A stretch of 64,000 nt of DNA from Rugosimonospora acidiphila (GTDB lineage Bacteria > Actinomycetota > Actinomycetes > Mycobacteriales > Micromonosporaceae), in assembly GCF_039543385.1 (NCBI RefSeq), contig NZ_BAABJQ010000005.1, positions 310,001 to 374,000 of the forward strand, written 5' to 3'. Made by a program: the position numbers and the translations under genes. Of this stretch, positions 55,760 to 64,000 are shown one piece after another. Every line of letters starts with the position of its first letter. Position 1 is the stretch's first letter. The notes beneath the pieces are model-generated. The model was not told the DNA's origin. It searched no databases and was given only the letters and a program-made list of their open reading frames with translations.

Positions 55760-58700
55760 TCACGTCTGCGGCGCTCCGGCCGGTAGCGCGATGAGCAGCG
55801 CCTTTAGTCCTTCCAGGTCGAGAAGATCGGCCGGACGGACAGTGACCCCATCGGCCACGTAGTGGAAGGCGGCCCGGACCCGGTGCACCGGTACCCCCGC
55901 CAACTCGGCCCAGGCGATCCGGTACGCGGCCAGCTGCACGGCCGCCGCCTCCGCTTCCCGGCCGGGAGCCGGGCGGCGTCCGGTCTTCCAGTCCACGACG
56001 TCGTAGCGGCCGTCGCCGTCGGCGAAGACGGCGTCCATCCGGCCACGGATCACGATCCCGGCCACGGTGATCGAGAACGGGACCTCGACGCGTACCGGCT
56101 CGCGGTCGGCCCACTCGCTCTCCTCGAACCGCTTGCGGAGATCGATCATGACCTCGTCCGGTGCCGCGTCCTCATCGCCGGCCCCGGGCAGCTCGTCGAG
56201 ATCGAGCAGCTGATCGGCGCCGAACCGCTGCTCCATCCAGGCGTGGAACGCGGTGCCCCGGCGCGCGTACGGGTCCGGGCGGGCGGGCAGCGGCCGGCGA
56301 AGCGTTCGGGCCAGGGCCTCCGGATCCCTACGCAGCGCGACCAGCTGCGATACCGAGAGGTGGCCGGACAGGGCGACATCGACCGGCGCGTTCGGGTCGG
56401 GCGTCAGCCGGGCGCGCTCGGCAAGCAGCAGCTCCACCTCGTGGGCCCAGTCCGGCTCCCCGGCCCCGCCGCCGCCCGCCGCGACCGCCGACGGATCGGC
56501 CAGTGCCTCCGGACCGCCCGACGCCGCCGGGGTCGGCTGGGACGCCAGGGCCGACTGGGCCGCCCGCACCAGGTCGGCGGCCCGCTCCAGTACCGGTCGG
56601 CGCGCGCCGAGCGGGTCGGCCGGCCAGCTGGCGGCCACCGCCTCCACCGCGGTCGGATTGGACTCGTCGGGCTCCGGCGGGGGCGTCCACTCATCGACGA
56701 TCCCGGCGCCGTCCAGACACGCGCCGCGGATCTCGTCCAGGAACGGCGACGGCCCCCGCGGCCGCTTCGTACCCTCGCCCCACCAGTACCCGGAGCACAG
56801 CAGCAGCCGCCGGGGCCGGGTGACCCCGACGTAGGCCAGCCGCCGCTCCTCCCGCTCGTCGTGCGCCCGCCAGTCGGTGCCGAACTCGGCCAGCGCGCCG
56901 GCCATCGCCTTCTGGTCCGTCACCCCGGAGAGCCCCAGCCGGGGCAGACCGTCGCGGTCACCGCGCAGCGGAAACGGCAACACGCCGAGCCCACCCAGGT
57001 AGTGGTCGCTCGACTTGACCCCGCCGGGGAAGATCCCGGCGGACAGCCCGGCGACCGCCACCACGTCCCACTCCAGGCCCTTGGCCGCGTGGCCGGTGAG
57101 GATCTGCACCGCGCCCTCGACCACCTCCACCTCGCCCGAGGGCAGCCCGCGCTCCTCGGACTCGGCCGCCTCCAGGTAGGCCAGGAACCCGGTCAGCGTC
57201 GCGGCGTCGGCCTCGCTGGCGAACCGCGCCGCCACCTCGCCGAACGCGTCCAGATGCGCGCGGGCCAGGCCGGCGTCGCCCGGCCGGGTCGCCACCTCGA
57301 CGTCCAGCCCGATGGTCCGCTCGATGTCGGCGATCAGATCCGGCAGCGGCTGGTCCAGCCGGCGGCGCAGCGCCCGCAGCTCGGCGCCCAGCGCGGCGAA
57401 CCGGCGGTGGCCCTCCGCCGAGTACCGGGACGCCTCGCCCGGCTCGTCCAGCGCCTCGGCCAGGGTCGCCTCGTCGAGCCGGTCGGGAACCAGCGCCCCG
57501 GCCTCCCGGTCATCGCCGCCCGCCCGGCCCGGTCCGTGGAGCGCGTCGACCGCGATGGCCCGAGCCCGGCCGTACAGGGCCACCAGGTCCCGGGCGCCGA
57601 TCCGCCAGCGCGGCCCGGTCAGCAGCCGGAGCAGGGCGGCCCCCTCGGCCGGGTCGGCCAGCACCCGCAGGGTGCTCACCACGTCGCGGACCTCGGGCGT
57701 GTCGAGTAGGCCGCCCAGCCCCACCACGTCGACCGGGAGACCGCGGGAGCGCAGGGCCGCCTCGATCGCCGGGATCTGTGCCCGCACCCGGATCAGCACC
57801 GCCGTGGTCGGCCGCAGCTCGACCGGGATCTCGCCGGGCTCGGCGGTCGAATCGGCGGCGTAGCGCCAGGCGGCGACGATCCGGTCGGCGATCCACTCCG
57901 CCTCGTCGGCGAAGGTGGGCAGCAGGGCGCAGCGCACCGTCGCCAGGTCGGCGCCGCCGGCCACCGAGGGGGCGGCGGACAGCCGGGCCACCTGATGGCC
58001 GAAGGCCCGCAGCGGTTCGGACAGGGTGTTGGCCACCCGCAGGATCTCCGGCCGGTTGCGCCAGCTCGTGGACAGCTGCAGGCGGGCCGCCGGCTCGCCG
58101 CTGACGTGCTGGAACTCGTCCCGGAACCGGTCCAGCGTGCCGGCGCTGGCGCCGCGCCAGCCGTAGATGGACTGGCACGGATCGCCGACGGCGGTGACCG
58201 GGTGGCCGCCGCCGTACAGCGCGCGCAGCAGCACCACCTGGGCGTGGCTGGTGTCCTGGTACTCGTCGAGCAAAACCACCCGGTACCGGTCGCGCTCGAT
58301 CGCGCCGACCTCGGGGTGGTCGCGGGCGACCCGGGCGGCCCGGGCCAGCTGGTCGCCGAAGTCCATCGCCTCCAGGGTTCGCTTGCGTTCGGTGTACGCC
58401 CGGACCAGCGGCAACAGCTGCAGCCGGGCGCGCTGGCGCTTGAGCGCCTCGTTGACGTCCCGGTAGACCCGCCCACGCGCGGCCGTCACCTCGGCGTGGA
58501 ACCGCCCGGTCCAGCCGGCCAGCTGGTCGGGGTCGACCAGGTGCTCGGCGAGATCACCGGCGAGGTGCAGTACGGCGTCGGTCACCGTGCTCGGAGCCGA
58601 GGCCACCTCGGACATGTCGCCGTCGTACCCGCGCACCACCGCGTCGGCGAGCTGCCAGCAGCTGGCCTCGGTGAGCAGCCGGTTGGTGGGTTCGAACCCG

Positions 58701-59104
58701 GCCCGCAGGCCGTGCTCGGTGACTATCCGGGCCGCGTACGAGTGGTACGTGGCGATCGCCGGCTCCCCCGCGATCAGGTCGTCCCGGCCCAGCCTCCGGA
58801 CCAGTTGGGAGAGCCGGGCTCGTACCCGGTGGGCCAGCTCACCGGCCGCCTTGCGGGTGAAGGTGAGGCCGAGGATCTGCTCCGGCCGCACGTACCCGTT
58901 GGCGACCAGCCACACCACCCGGGCGGCCATGGTCTCGGTCTTGCCCGAGCCGGCCCCGGCCACCACGAGCAGCGGGGTGAGCGGCGCCGAGATGATCGCT
59001 ACCTGCTCGGGGGTGGGCGGGTGGCGCAGGCCGAGCAGCCGGGACAGCTCGGCCGGCGTGTACCGCGGCCCGGCGGACGCGGCCGGCCGGTCCCCGGGCC
59101 TCAC
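55760..59104 (-). CDS. adnB: AdnB helicase-nuclease subunit of the AdnAB recombination machine
   Basis: Lead motor and nuclease subunit of the actinobacterial RecBCD/AddAB-like complex that resects double-strand breaks. The 1114-residue protein has intact UvrD motifs: Walker A VVAGAGSGKTETMAARVVWL near residue 48, Walker B VLLDEYQDTSHAQ, motif III GDPCQSIYGWRGAS, and motif VI YVGVTRPRRLLL. The C-terminal RecB-type nuclease has GTAFHAWMEQRFG, the metal-binding aspartate in IRGRMDAVFADGDG and VVDWKTGRRP. It lacks the Fe-S cysteines of AdnA. The GTG start overlaps the adnA stop (GTGA). Confidence 0.95.
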   Translation of the reverse strand: MRPGDRPAASAGPRYTPAELSRLLGLRHPPTPEQVAIISAPLTPLLVVAGAGSGKTETMAARVVWLVANGYVRPEQILGLTFTRKAAGELAHRVRARLSQLVRRLGRDDLIAGEPAIATYHSYAARIVTEHGLRAGFEPTNRLLTEASCWQLADAVVRGYDGDMSEVASAPSTVTDAVLHLAGDLAEHLVDPDQLAGWTGRFHAEVTAARGRVYRDVNEALKRQRARLQLLPLVRAYTERKRTLEAMDFGDQLARAARVARDHPEVGAIERDRYRVVLLDEYQDTSHAQVVLLRALYGGGHPVTAVGDPCQSIYGWRGASAGTLDRFRDEFQHVSGEPAARLQLSTSWRNRPEILRVANTLSEPLRAFGHQVARLSAAPSVAGGADLATVRCALLPTFADEAEWIADRIVAAWRYAADSTAEPGEIPVELRPTTAVLIRVRAQIPAIEAALRSRGLPVDVVGLGGLLDTPEVRDVVSTLRVLADPAEGAALLRLLTGPRWRIGARDLVALYGRARAIAVDALHGPGRAGGDDREAGALVPDRLDEATLAEALDEPGEASRYSAEGHRRFAALGAELRALRRRLDQPLPDLIADIERTIGLDVEVATRPGDAGLARAHLDAFGEVAARFASEADAATLTGFLAYLEAAESEERGLPSGEVEVVEGAVQILTGHAAKGLEWDVVAVAGLSAGIFPGGVKSSDHYLGGLGVLPFPLRGDRDGLPRLGLSGVTDQKAMAGALAEFGTDWRAHDEREERRLAYVGVTRPRRLLLCSGYWWGEGTKRPRGPSPFLDEIRGACLDGAGIVDEWTPPPEPDESNPTAVEAVAASWPADPLGARRPVLERAADLVRAAQSALASQPTPAASGGPEALADPSAVAAGGGGAGEPDWAHEVELLLAERARLTPDPNAPVDVALSGHLSVSQLVALRRDPEALARTLRRPLPARPDPYARRGTAFHAWMEQRFGADQLLDLDELPGAGDEDAAPDEVMIDLRKRFEESEWADREPVRVEVPFSITVAGIVIRGRMDAVFADGDGRYDVVDWKTGRRPAPGREAEAAAVQLAAYRIAWAELAGVPVHRVRAAFHYVADGVTVRPADLLDLEGLKALLIALPAGAPQT

Positions 59105-62100
59105 GGCTCGTCCCCGGTGACCTGCCGACCTTTGCCGGAGACCGGACACGATGTGCGGACCGGACACGCCCGGCATTTCGAGTTGACCACCGCCTGGAAG
59201 GTGGCCGCCGCCATGGTGGCCGCGGTCCGCCGCACCATCGTGGTGGCCCAGGCCGGATCCGCCGACTCGGCCAGTGGCGGCTGCTCCTGCTCCTTGGCCG
59301 CGGCGTGGCTGCCGAGCTGCACCAGCGACGCGCCGCCCGGCTCGTCGCCGACGTCGGGGAAGGCGCCCAGCTCGACCGCGGCCTGGTACGCGCCGAGCTG
59401 CGGCTGGGTCGGTAGGTCCGCCTCGGTGACCGAGGTGCTCTTGCCGGTCTTGAGGTCGATCACCACCAGCCGCCCCTGGTCGTCGACCTCCAGCCGGTCG
59501 ACCCGCCCCTTGATCCTCACCACGTCGTCGAGCTGGACCAGGAAGTCCCGCTCGATCGCGATCAGCCGGCGCGGGTTGGCGGCGAGCCAGCCGACCAGCT
59601 TGTCGATCATGTGCTCGGCCCGGTCCCGCTCCCGCCCGGCCAACCAGCGCGCGGACAGTTCAATCTCGTCAAACCGGCCGGCGACGTATTCGATCAGCGT
59701 GTTCCGGTCGACCCGGGCGTCGGTGGCGAGCATCGCCGCGGCGTGCACGAGGTTGCCCACCCCCTGTTCGGGGCTCGGCCGGCTGGCCCCGCCGTGGCGC
59801 TCCAGAAGCCAGCGCAGGCTGCACCGCTGCACGCTCTCCACGGTCGAGGGCGTGACGGTGACCGCCTCGTCCGGCCCGGACACCGGGCGCTCGTCCGACA
59901 GCGGCGGCAGCCCCCACCAGTCGGCGGGGTCGGCGCCACGGATCCCGGCATCGGCCAGCCGGGCCAGCGCGGAGGCGGCGGCGGCCCGGCGGGCGGGTGG
60001 GGTAGCCGGGTCGATCAGCGCGGTACGCAGCTCGGCGACGAGCGCCGGGAGGGTCAGCGCCCGGGGCAGCCGGGTGGCGGTGGGCACGTCGGCGGAATCG
60101 TCGAACTCCGGATCCGACGCGAACGCGCCGCCGCCGGGCCCCGCCCCCGACCCGCCGGCACCCGCGGAGTCCGGCCCGGAGCCACCGCCGGTACTCGGCC
60201 CGGGACGACTACCGGTATCCGGCCCGCCGTCGGGGCTGGGATCGGGTGGGACCGCCCCGGAATCGCCCCGCCGCGCCGGTCCCGGGCCTCCGCCCCGGTT
60301 CAGCTCGGTCAGGAACCGGGACGGCTGCTCCTCGCCGTCCCCGGAGGCCACCGCGCTGACGATCAGGCGCCGCCGGGCCCGGGTGATCGCCACGTAGAAC
60401 AGCCGGCGCTCCTCGTCCAGCAGGGCGGCGGAGCGGCCCACCGCGGTCAGCTCCCGACCAGCCAGCACGTCGACCAGCTGCTCCGAGCCCAGCACGCTGC
60501 CGCGCAGCCTCAGGTCCGGCCAGATGCCCTCCTGGACGCCCGGCACGATGACCACGTCCCACTCCAGCCCCTTGGCAGCGTGCGCGGTCAGCACCCGCAC
60601 CGCGGCGCCCCGATCGGCCATCCGGGCGATGGTGTCGGCGGGCAGCTCCTGGCCGAGTACGTGATCGAGGAAGACCTCGACCCGCGCGCCGGGCAGCCGG
60701 TCGACGAACCTTGCCACGGCGTCGAACAGCACCATGACCGCGTCGAGATCCCGGTCGGCCGCGGCGCCCCGGGGACCGCCCCGGGCGCTGGCCGTCGCCC
60801 AGCGATCGGCCAGTCCGCTGCTGCGCCACAGGGCCCAGAGCACGTCCTCGGCGGTCGACGCGGGTCGGGCTGCGGTCTCCCGTACGGCCGCCAGCAGCCG
60901 GGCCACCGCGCGGGCCGGGGCCGCCCACCGCCGCTCGACGGCGGCCAGCTCGGCCGGGTCGCGCAGCGCCTCCACGAGCAGGATCCCGGAGGGGCGCGGA
61001 TCGCCGGCCGCCATGGCCAGCGCCCGTAGCCCCTGCCGCAGCCGGCGCTCGGCGAGCGGGTCGGCCCCGCCCAGCGCCGAGTGCAGCAGCACGACGGCCG
61101 TCTCCTCGTCGAGCCGGTCCGGCTCCACCGCGCAGCGCAGCGCCAGCAGCAGCGGCGCCACCGCCGGCTGGAACCGCAGCGGCAGGTCCTCGGCGTGCGT
61201 GGCCAGCGGCACGCCGGCCTGCTGCAGGGCGCGCTGGAGGGTGGCCAGCACGAGGGTGGTGGACCGGACCACCACCGCCATCCGATCCCACGGCACCCCG
61301 TCGAGCAGGTGCGCCTCGCGCAGCCGGTGCGCCACGTAGGCCGCCTCGCTGGTCGCCGACCGGAAGGTGTGCACCTCCGCCCCGGCCCGGACCTCGCCCG
61401 GCAAGCCCTCGCCGGCCCGGACCTCGCCCGGTGAGCCCTCGCCCGGTGAGCCGGTCGTGAAACCGCCCGCCGGATCGCCCGGGGTGGGCTCGGCGGGCGT
61501 CAGCGCCCGGTGCCGGGCCGGGCCGCGCAGCCGGGCCGCGATCCGCGCGGTCACCGGCAGCAACTGCGGCGCCGACCGGTACGACCGGGTCAGCGTCAGG
61601 GCCGCCGCGCCGAACCGGCCCGGAAACTCGCGGATGCCTCCGGGATCCGCGCCACGGAAGGCGAAGGTCGAGGAGTCCGGGTCGGCGAAGGCCACCAGAT
61701 GCGCGCCGTCGCCGGCGACCAGCGCCAGCAGGTCCAGCTGGGCCGGGTCGGTGTCGGCCAGCTCGTCGACGTACACGAAGGACAGCCGGCGGCGCTCGGC
61801 AGCCAGCAACTCGGGGTCGTCCTCGAGCAGGGCGGCGGCCGCCCGCACCAGCTCCGCGTTGTCGTACCCCACGCCGGCCCGGCCGGTGGCATCGCGCAGC
61901 GCCAGGACCTGCTCGTACTCCCGCATGAACGCGGCCGCCGCGACCCAGTCCGGCCGGCGCTGCGCCTCACCCAGCCCGGACAGCTCGGCCGGCCCGACGC
62001 CCCGCTCGGCGGCCCGCAGCAGCAGGTCGCGCAGCTGCCCGGCGAAGGCCCGGGTGCGCAGCGCCGGGCGCAGCTCGGCCGGCCAGCCCGCGGTGCCCCC

Positions 62101-62511
62101 GGCCAGCAGCTCGCGGATGATCAGATCCTGTTCGGGGCCGGTGAGCAACCGCGGCGACGGCTCGCCGCGCTCCGCGGCGGCCGCGCGGAGCAGCCCGAAC
62201 GCGTACCCGTGGAAGGTGCGCACCAGCGGCTCGGCGGTGGCCCGCCCGACCTCGCCGATCCGTGCCTCGATCCGTTCGCGCAGCCGGCCCGCCGAGCGCC
62301 GCCCGAAGGTCAGCGCGAGGATGCGGTCCGGTACCACGCCCTCGGCCACCCGCGCGGCCACCGCCTCGACGAGCGTCGTGGTCTTTCCGGTGCCCGGCCC
62401 CCCGATCACCAGCAGCGCGCCGGCCCGGTGCCCGGCCACCCGGCTCTGCCGCTCATCGAGGGCGACCTCGTCGCGACGCGGGCGCGCCGGACGCAGCAGC
62501 CGGTAACTCAC
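59101..62511 (-). CDS. adnA: AdnA helicase-nuclease subunit of the AdnAB recombination machine
   Basis: Partner of AdnB in break resection. The 1136-residue protein has a Walker A (LLVIGGPGTGKTTTLVEAV) near residue 35, but Walker B reads FVYVDELADTDPAQ and motif III FADPDSSTFAFRGAD, in which the usual DEYQD and Q are lost, consistent with the vestigial AdnA motor known from mycobacteria. A 55-residue Gly/Pro/Ser-rich linker near residue 785 leads to a RecB-type nuclease (IKGRVDRLEVDDQG, VVIDLKTGKS). Cysteines in QRCSLRW and CRACPVRTSC should bind a [4Fe-4S] cluster. The GTG at 62511 is used; no clear ribosome-binding site is seen. Confidence 0.94.
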   Translation of the reverse strand: MSYRLLRPARPRRDEVALDERQSRVAGHRAGALLVIGGPGTGKTTTLVEAVAARVAEGVVPDRILALTFGRRSAGRLRERIEARIGEVGRATAEPLVRTFHGYAFGLLRAAAAERGEPSPRLLTGPEQDLIIRELLAGGTAGWPAELRPALRTRAFAGQLRDLLLRAAERGVGPAELSGLGEAQRRPDWVAAAAFMREYEQVLALRDATGRAGVGYDNAELVRAAAALLEDDPELLAAERRRLSFVYVDELADTDPAQLDLLALVAGDGAHLVAFADPDSSTFAFRGADPGGIREFPGRFGAAALTLTRSYRSAPQLLPVTARIAARLRGPARHRALTPAEPTPGDPAGGFTTGSPGEGSPGEVRAGEGLPGEVRAGAEVHTFRSATSEAAYVAHRLREAHLLDGVPWDRMAVVVRSTTLVLATLQRALQQAGVPLATHAEDLPLRFQPAVAPLLLALRCAVEPDRLDEETAVVLLHSALGGADPLAERRLRQGLRALAMAAGDPRPSGILLVEALRDPAELAAVERRWAAPARAVARLLAAVRETAARPASTAEDVLWALWRSSGLADRWATASARGGPRGAAADRDLDAVMVLFDAVARFVDRLPGARVEVFLDHVLGQELPADTIARMADRGAAVRVLTAHAAKGLEWDVVIVPGVQEGIWPDLRLRGSVLGSEQLVDVLAGRELTAVGRSAALLDEERRLFYVAITRARRRLIVSAVASGDGEEQPSRFLTELNRGGGPGPARRGDSGAVPPDPSPDGGPDTGSRPGPSTGGGSGPDSAGAGGSGAGPGGGAFASDPEFDDSADVPTATRLPRALTLPALVAELRTALIDPATPPARRAAAASALARLADAGIRGADPADWWGLPPLSDERPVSGPDEAVTVTPSTVESVQRCSLRWLLERHGGASRPSPEQGVGNLVHAAAMLATDARVDRNTLIEYVAGRFDEIELSARWLAGRERDRAEHMIDKLVGWLAANPRRLIAIERDFLVQLDDVVRIKGRVDRLEVDDQGRLVVIDLKTGKSTSVTEADLPTQPQLGAYQAAVELGAFPDVGDEPGGASLVQLGSHAAAKEQEQPPLAESADPAWATTMVRRTAATMAAATFQAVVNSKCRACPVRTSCPVSGKGRQVTGDEP
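61384..61452 (-). repeat. In-frame tandem repeat within adnA
   Basis: Two imperfect 30-nt units beginning GCCCGGACCTCGCCCGG, and a further 15-nt half unit, encode the SPGEVRAGEGLPGEVRAG-type linker of AdnA between motor segments. Such repeats tend to vary in copy number between strains. Confidence 0.7.
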
Positions 62512-62596
62512 GCGACCATGAGAACACGCAGGGACGACATCGGCCCACACGGCGTGTCCGCGGCGTGGCGTAGCCAACCCGCGCGCCGCCCGCCCG

Positions 62597-63418
62597 TCAG
62601 TCCCCCGTGGCGTCCTCGCTGGCCAGTCGCGCGGCGGCGGCCCGCTCCGCGGCCTCCTGTTCGGCCACTATCGCGGCGTCCGCCTCGACGATGTACCGCA
62701 CCGCCTCATCCACATCGTCGGTGAGGCGGATCAGGTCCAGGTCCAGCGGGCTGATCTTCCCGCCGGCGGCCATCGCCTTACTCATCCAGTCGAGCAGCCC
62801 CCGCCAGTAGTCGGTGCCCATCAGCACCACCGGAAACCGGGTCACCTTGCGGGTCTGCACGAGGGTGAGCGCCTCGAACAGCTCGTCCATCGTGCCGAAC
62901 CCGCCGGGCAGCACCGCGAATGCCTGCGCGTACTTGACGAACATCGTCTTGCGGGCGAAGAAATAGCGGAAGTCGATGCCGATGTCGATCCACTCGTTGA
63001 GGCCCTGCTCGAAGGGCAGCTCGATGCCGAGCCCGACGGACAGGCCGCCCGCCTCGCTCGCGCCCCGGTTGGCCGCCCCCATGACGCCCGGCCCGCCACC
63101 GGTGATCACCGCGTATCCGGCCCGGGCGAGCGCACCACCCAACTGCTCGGCCATCACACACTCCGGGCTGTCCGGCTTGCTGCGCGCCGAGCCGAACACG
63201 CTGACGGCGCGGGGCAGATCGGCCAGCGTGTCGAAGCCGTCGACGAATTCCGAGAGGATCCGCAGGGCCCGCCACGCGTCCTTGGTCTGCCAGTCCGCGC
63301 GCAGCCGCGAGTCGAGCAGCCGCTGATCGGCGGTCGTCTGGCGAACTGCCTTGTGTCGCAGGGTTACCGAGCCTTCGCGTCGCTCGTTGGGCTGGCCGGA
63401 TCCGTTCGAATTGTGCAT
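62597..63418 (-). CDS. LOG-family (TIGR00730) Rossmann-fold protein
   Basis: A 273-residue protein of the LONELY GUY family, whose studied members release free cytokinin-type bases from nucleoside 5'-monophosphates. The signature PGGFGTMDELFEALT near residue 167 and ITGGGPGVMGAANRGA near residue 107 are complete, as is the FGSARS start of the nucleotide-binding site. The 70-residue N-terminal extension is longer than in minimal LOG proteins. The ATG at 63418 begins MHNSNGSGQ; a later start is possible. Its physiological substrate here is unknown. Confidence 0.88.
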   Translation of the reverse strand: MHNSNGSGQPNERREGSVTLRHKAVRQTTADQRLLDSRLRADWQTKDAWRALRILSEFVDGFDTLADLPRAVSVFGSARSKPDSPECVMAEQLGGALARAGYAVITGGGPGVMGAANRGASEAGGLSVGLGIELPFEQGLNEWIDIGIDFRYFFARKTMFVKYAQAFAVLPGGFGTMDELFEALTLVQTRKVTRFPVVLMGTDYWRGLLDWMSKAMAAGGKISPLDLDLIRLTDDVDEAVRYIVEADAAIVAEQEAAERAAAARLASEDATGD

Positions 63419-63488
63419 GGCTCACACCGTAGCCAACCTGTGGGCAGGTCGCTGGCGTCATAAGGTGTGGGAATCACGGGGGTGTTGG

Positions 63489-63641
63489 ATGACACGCGGC
63501 GACTACCGGCGCGAGCAGCGCCAGATGCGGCGACGCATCCGCGAACTGTTGGCGCAGCGGCGCACCAGTTCTGCGGGCGACGAGGCGGCGGACGTCGATC
63601 GCCGGGTGCCCGATGAGCCTGGTTCGGTGAACGCCGCGTGA
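63489..63641 (+). CDS. Small charged hypothetical protein
   Basis: A 50-residue frame (MTRGDYRREQRQMRRRIREL...) with a strongly basic helical N-terminal half and an acidic Asp/Glu-rich end. GGGGGTG lies upstream of the ATG at 63489. It is divergent from the LOG-family gene. The composition is consistent with a small nucleic-acid- or protein-binding helix, but coding status is not certain. Confidence 0.45.
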   Translation: MTRGDYRREQRQMRRRIRELLAQRRTSSAGDEAADVDRRVPDEPGSVNAA

Positions 63642-63670
63642 CCGCCGGTGACACGGCGATCCGGCCCGGA

Positions 63671-63746
63671 CACGCCACGACCGCGGCGGAACCGCTTGGC
63701 CGCGCCATCACCGCGGCGGAACCGCTTGGCCACGCCATCACCGCGG
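63671..63746. repeat. 30-bp tandem repeat, about 2.5 copies
   Basis: Units of 30 nt start at 63671, 63701 and 63731 (partial) and share GCGGCGGAACCGCTTGGC, with a few substitutions, in the non-coding gap between the small basic gene and dapE. Confidence 0.85.
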
Positions 63747-63827
63747 TCCCGCCACGACCTTCGGCTCGGGCACGCCTGCCACGGACGTGACCCTCACCAC
63801 AGTCGGCCCCACCGCGGCCGGCGCGGC

Positions 63828-64000
63828 TCACCCCAGCCAGTCGGCCAGCGTGCGCGCACCGTCACGGATCTTCTGAAGCTCCACCCGCTCGTCGCGGGCG
63901 TGCGCGACGTTGGGATCGCCGGGCCCGTAGTTCAGCGCCGGGATGCCCAGCCCAGCGAAGCGCGCCACGTCGGTCCAGCCCAGCTTCGCGGCCGGCGGCT
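63828..64000 (-). CDS. dapE: Succinyl-diaminopimelate desuccinylase, C-terminal end only
   Basis: The last 57 codons of a gene entering from the right edge. The translation has LGWTDVARFAGLGIPALNYG and PGDPNVAHARDERVEL, the C-terminal metal-binding block of M20 DapE enzymes (the His of AHARDE is a zinc ligand), and ends in TLADWLG. DapE makes LL-diaminopimelate for peptidoglycan and lysine. The N-terminal part is outside the window, so completeness cannot be judged. Confidence 0.88.
   Translation of the reverse strand, partial: PPAAKLGWTDVARFAGLGIPALNYGPGDPNVAHARDERVELQKIRDGARTLADWLG

Overview
The window reads as a stretch of high-G+C actinobacterial chromosome. Actinobacterial markers include nickel superoxide dismutase (sodN), three WhiB-family proteins (including WhiB1 and WhiB7 types), the SigR/RsrA thiol-stress pair, mycoredoxin, the AdnAB recombination motor-nuclease, UvrD2, UPF0182, DUF2342 and the 24-residue ribosomal protein bL37. 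Gene order resembles what I remember of the Streptomyces coelicolor region from wblE/pdtaS through sigR-rsrA, aroA-rsgA and hisN to wblC, uvrD2 and adnAB, and of the two M. tuberculosis blocks around whiB1-rsgA and UPF0182-adnA. A Micromonosporaceae-like host is my inference; I could not run a search.

Layout. 0-5.4 kb: malic enzyme (cut by the edge), divergent sodX/sodN, acetyltransferase, anti-sigma-type ATPase, GntR regulator, diacylglycerol-kinase-like enzyme. 5.4-10.1 kb: whiB1 with a long leader, then an assimilatory sulfate reduction operon read leftwards (Cys-codon leader peptide, sirA, zinc-ribbon protein, cysH, CbiX-type chelatase). 10.2-18 kb: glycosyltransferase, pdtaS-type kinase, lipoprotein, SIS sugar isomerase, MFS pump/TetR pair. 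18-26.2 kb: biotinyl-domain protein, bL37, rsrA-sigR with a SigR-type autoregulatory promoter, a second WhiB, SRAP/HMCES, aroA-rsgA, DUF2087 regulator, hisN. 26-32 kb: DMT transporter, then LacI regulator with a sugar ABC importer lacking its own ATPase. 32-36.2 kb: a looser, partly lower-G+C accessory stretch (two cupin-fold proteins, a secreted protein, two long gene-poor gaps) ending in two tandem initiator tRNA genes. 36.3-47 kb: UPF0182, PDZ-Lon protease, DUF2342 metalloprotease, GT-A-like protein, YgjP-type metallopeptidase, DUF5679, E1/cyclodehydratase-like protein, ABC1 kinase, whiB7 with an attenuator. 47.5-63.8 kb: uvrD2, mycoredoxin, nudC plus an M16 peptidase pair, membrane proteins, adnA-adnB, a LOG-family protein and the 3' end of dapE.

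How it fits together. Redox and thiol homeostasis recurs: sulfate assimilation makes cysteine for mycothiol, SigR/RsrA senses thiol oxidation, mycoredoxin reduces mycothiolated proteins, NiSOD removes superoxide, WhiB proteins carry Fe-S clusters, and NudC acts on NAD(H) and NAD-capped RNA. DNA maintenance (UvrD2, AdnAB, SRAP) and stress or antibiotic response (WhiB7, MFS pump) make up most of the rest. Adjacent genes are often coupled by 4-nt GTGA/ATGA stop-start overlaps. The most informative non-coding signals are the cysteine leader peptide before sirA, the GGAAT-N18-GTT promoter before sigR, the whiB7 leader hairpin, the CRP-like palindrome in the whiB1 promoter region, three DnaA-box-like 9-mers at 43.7 kb and the duplicated tRNA-fMet unit.
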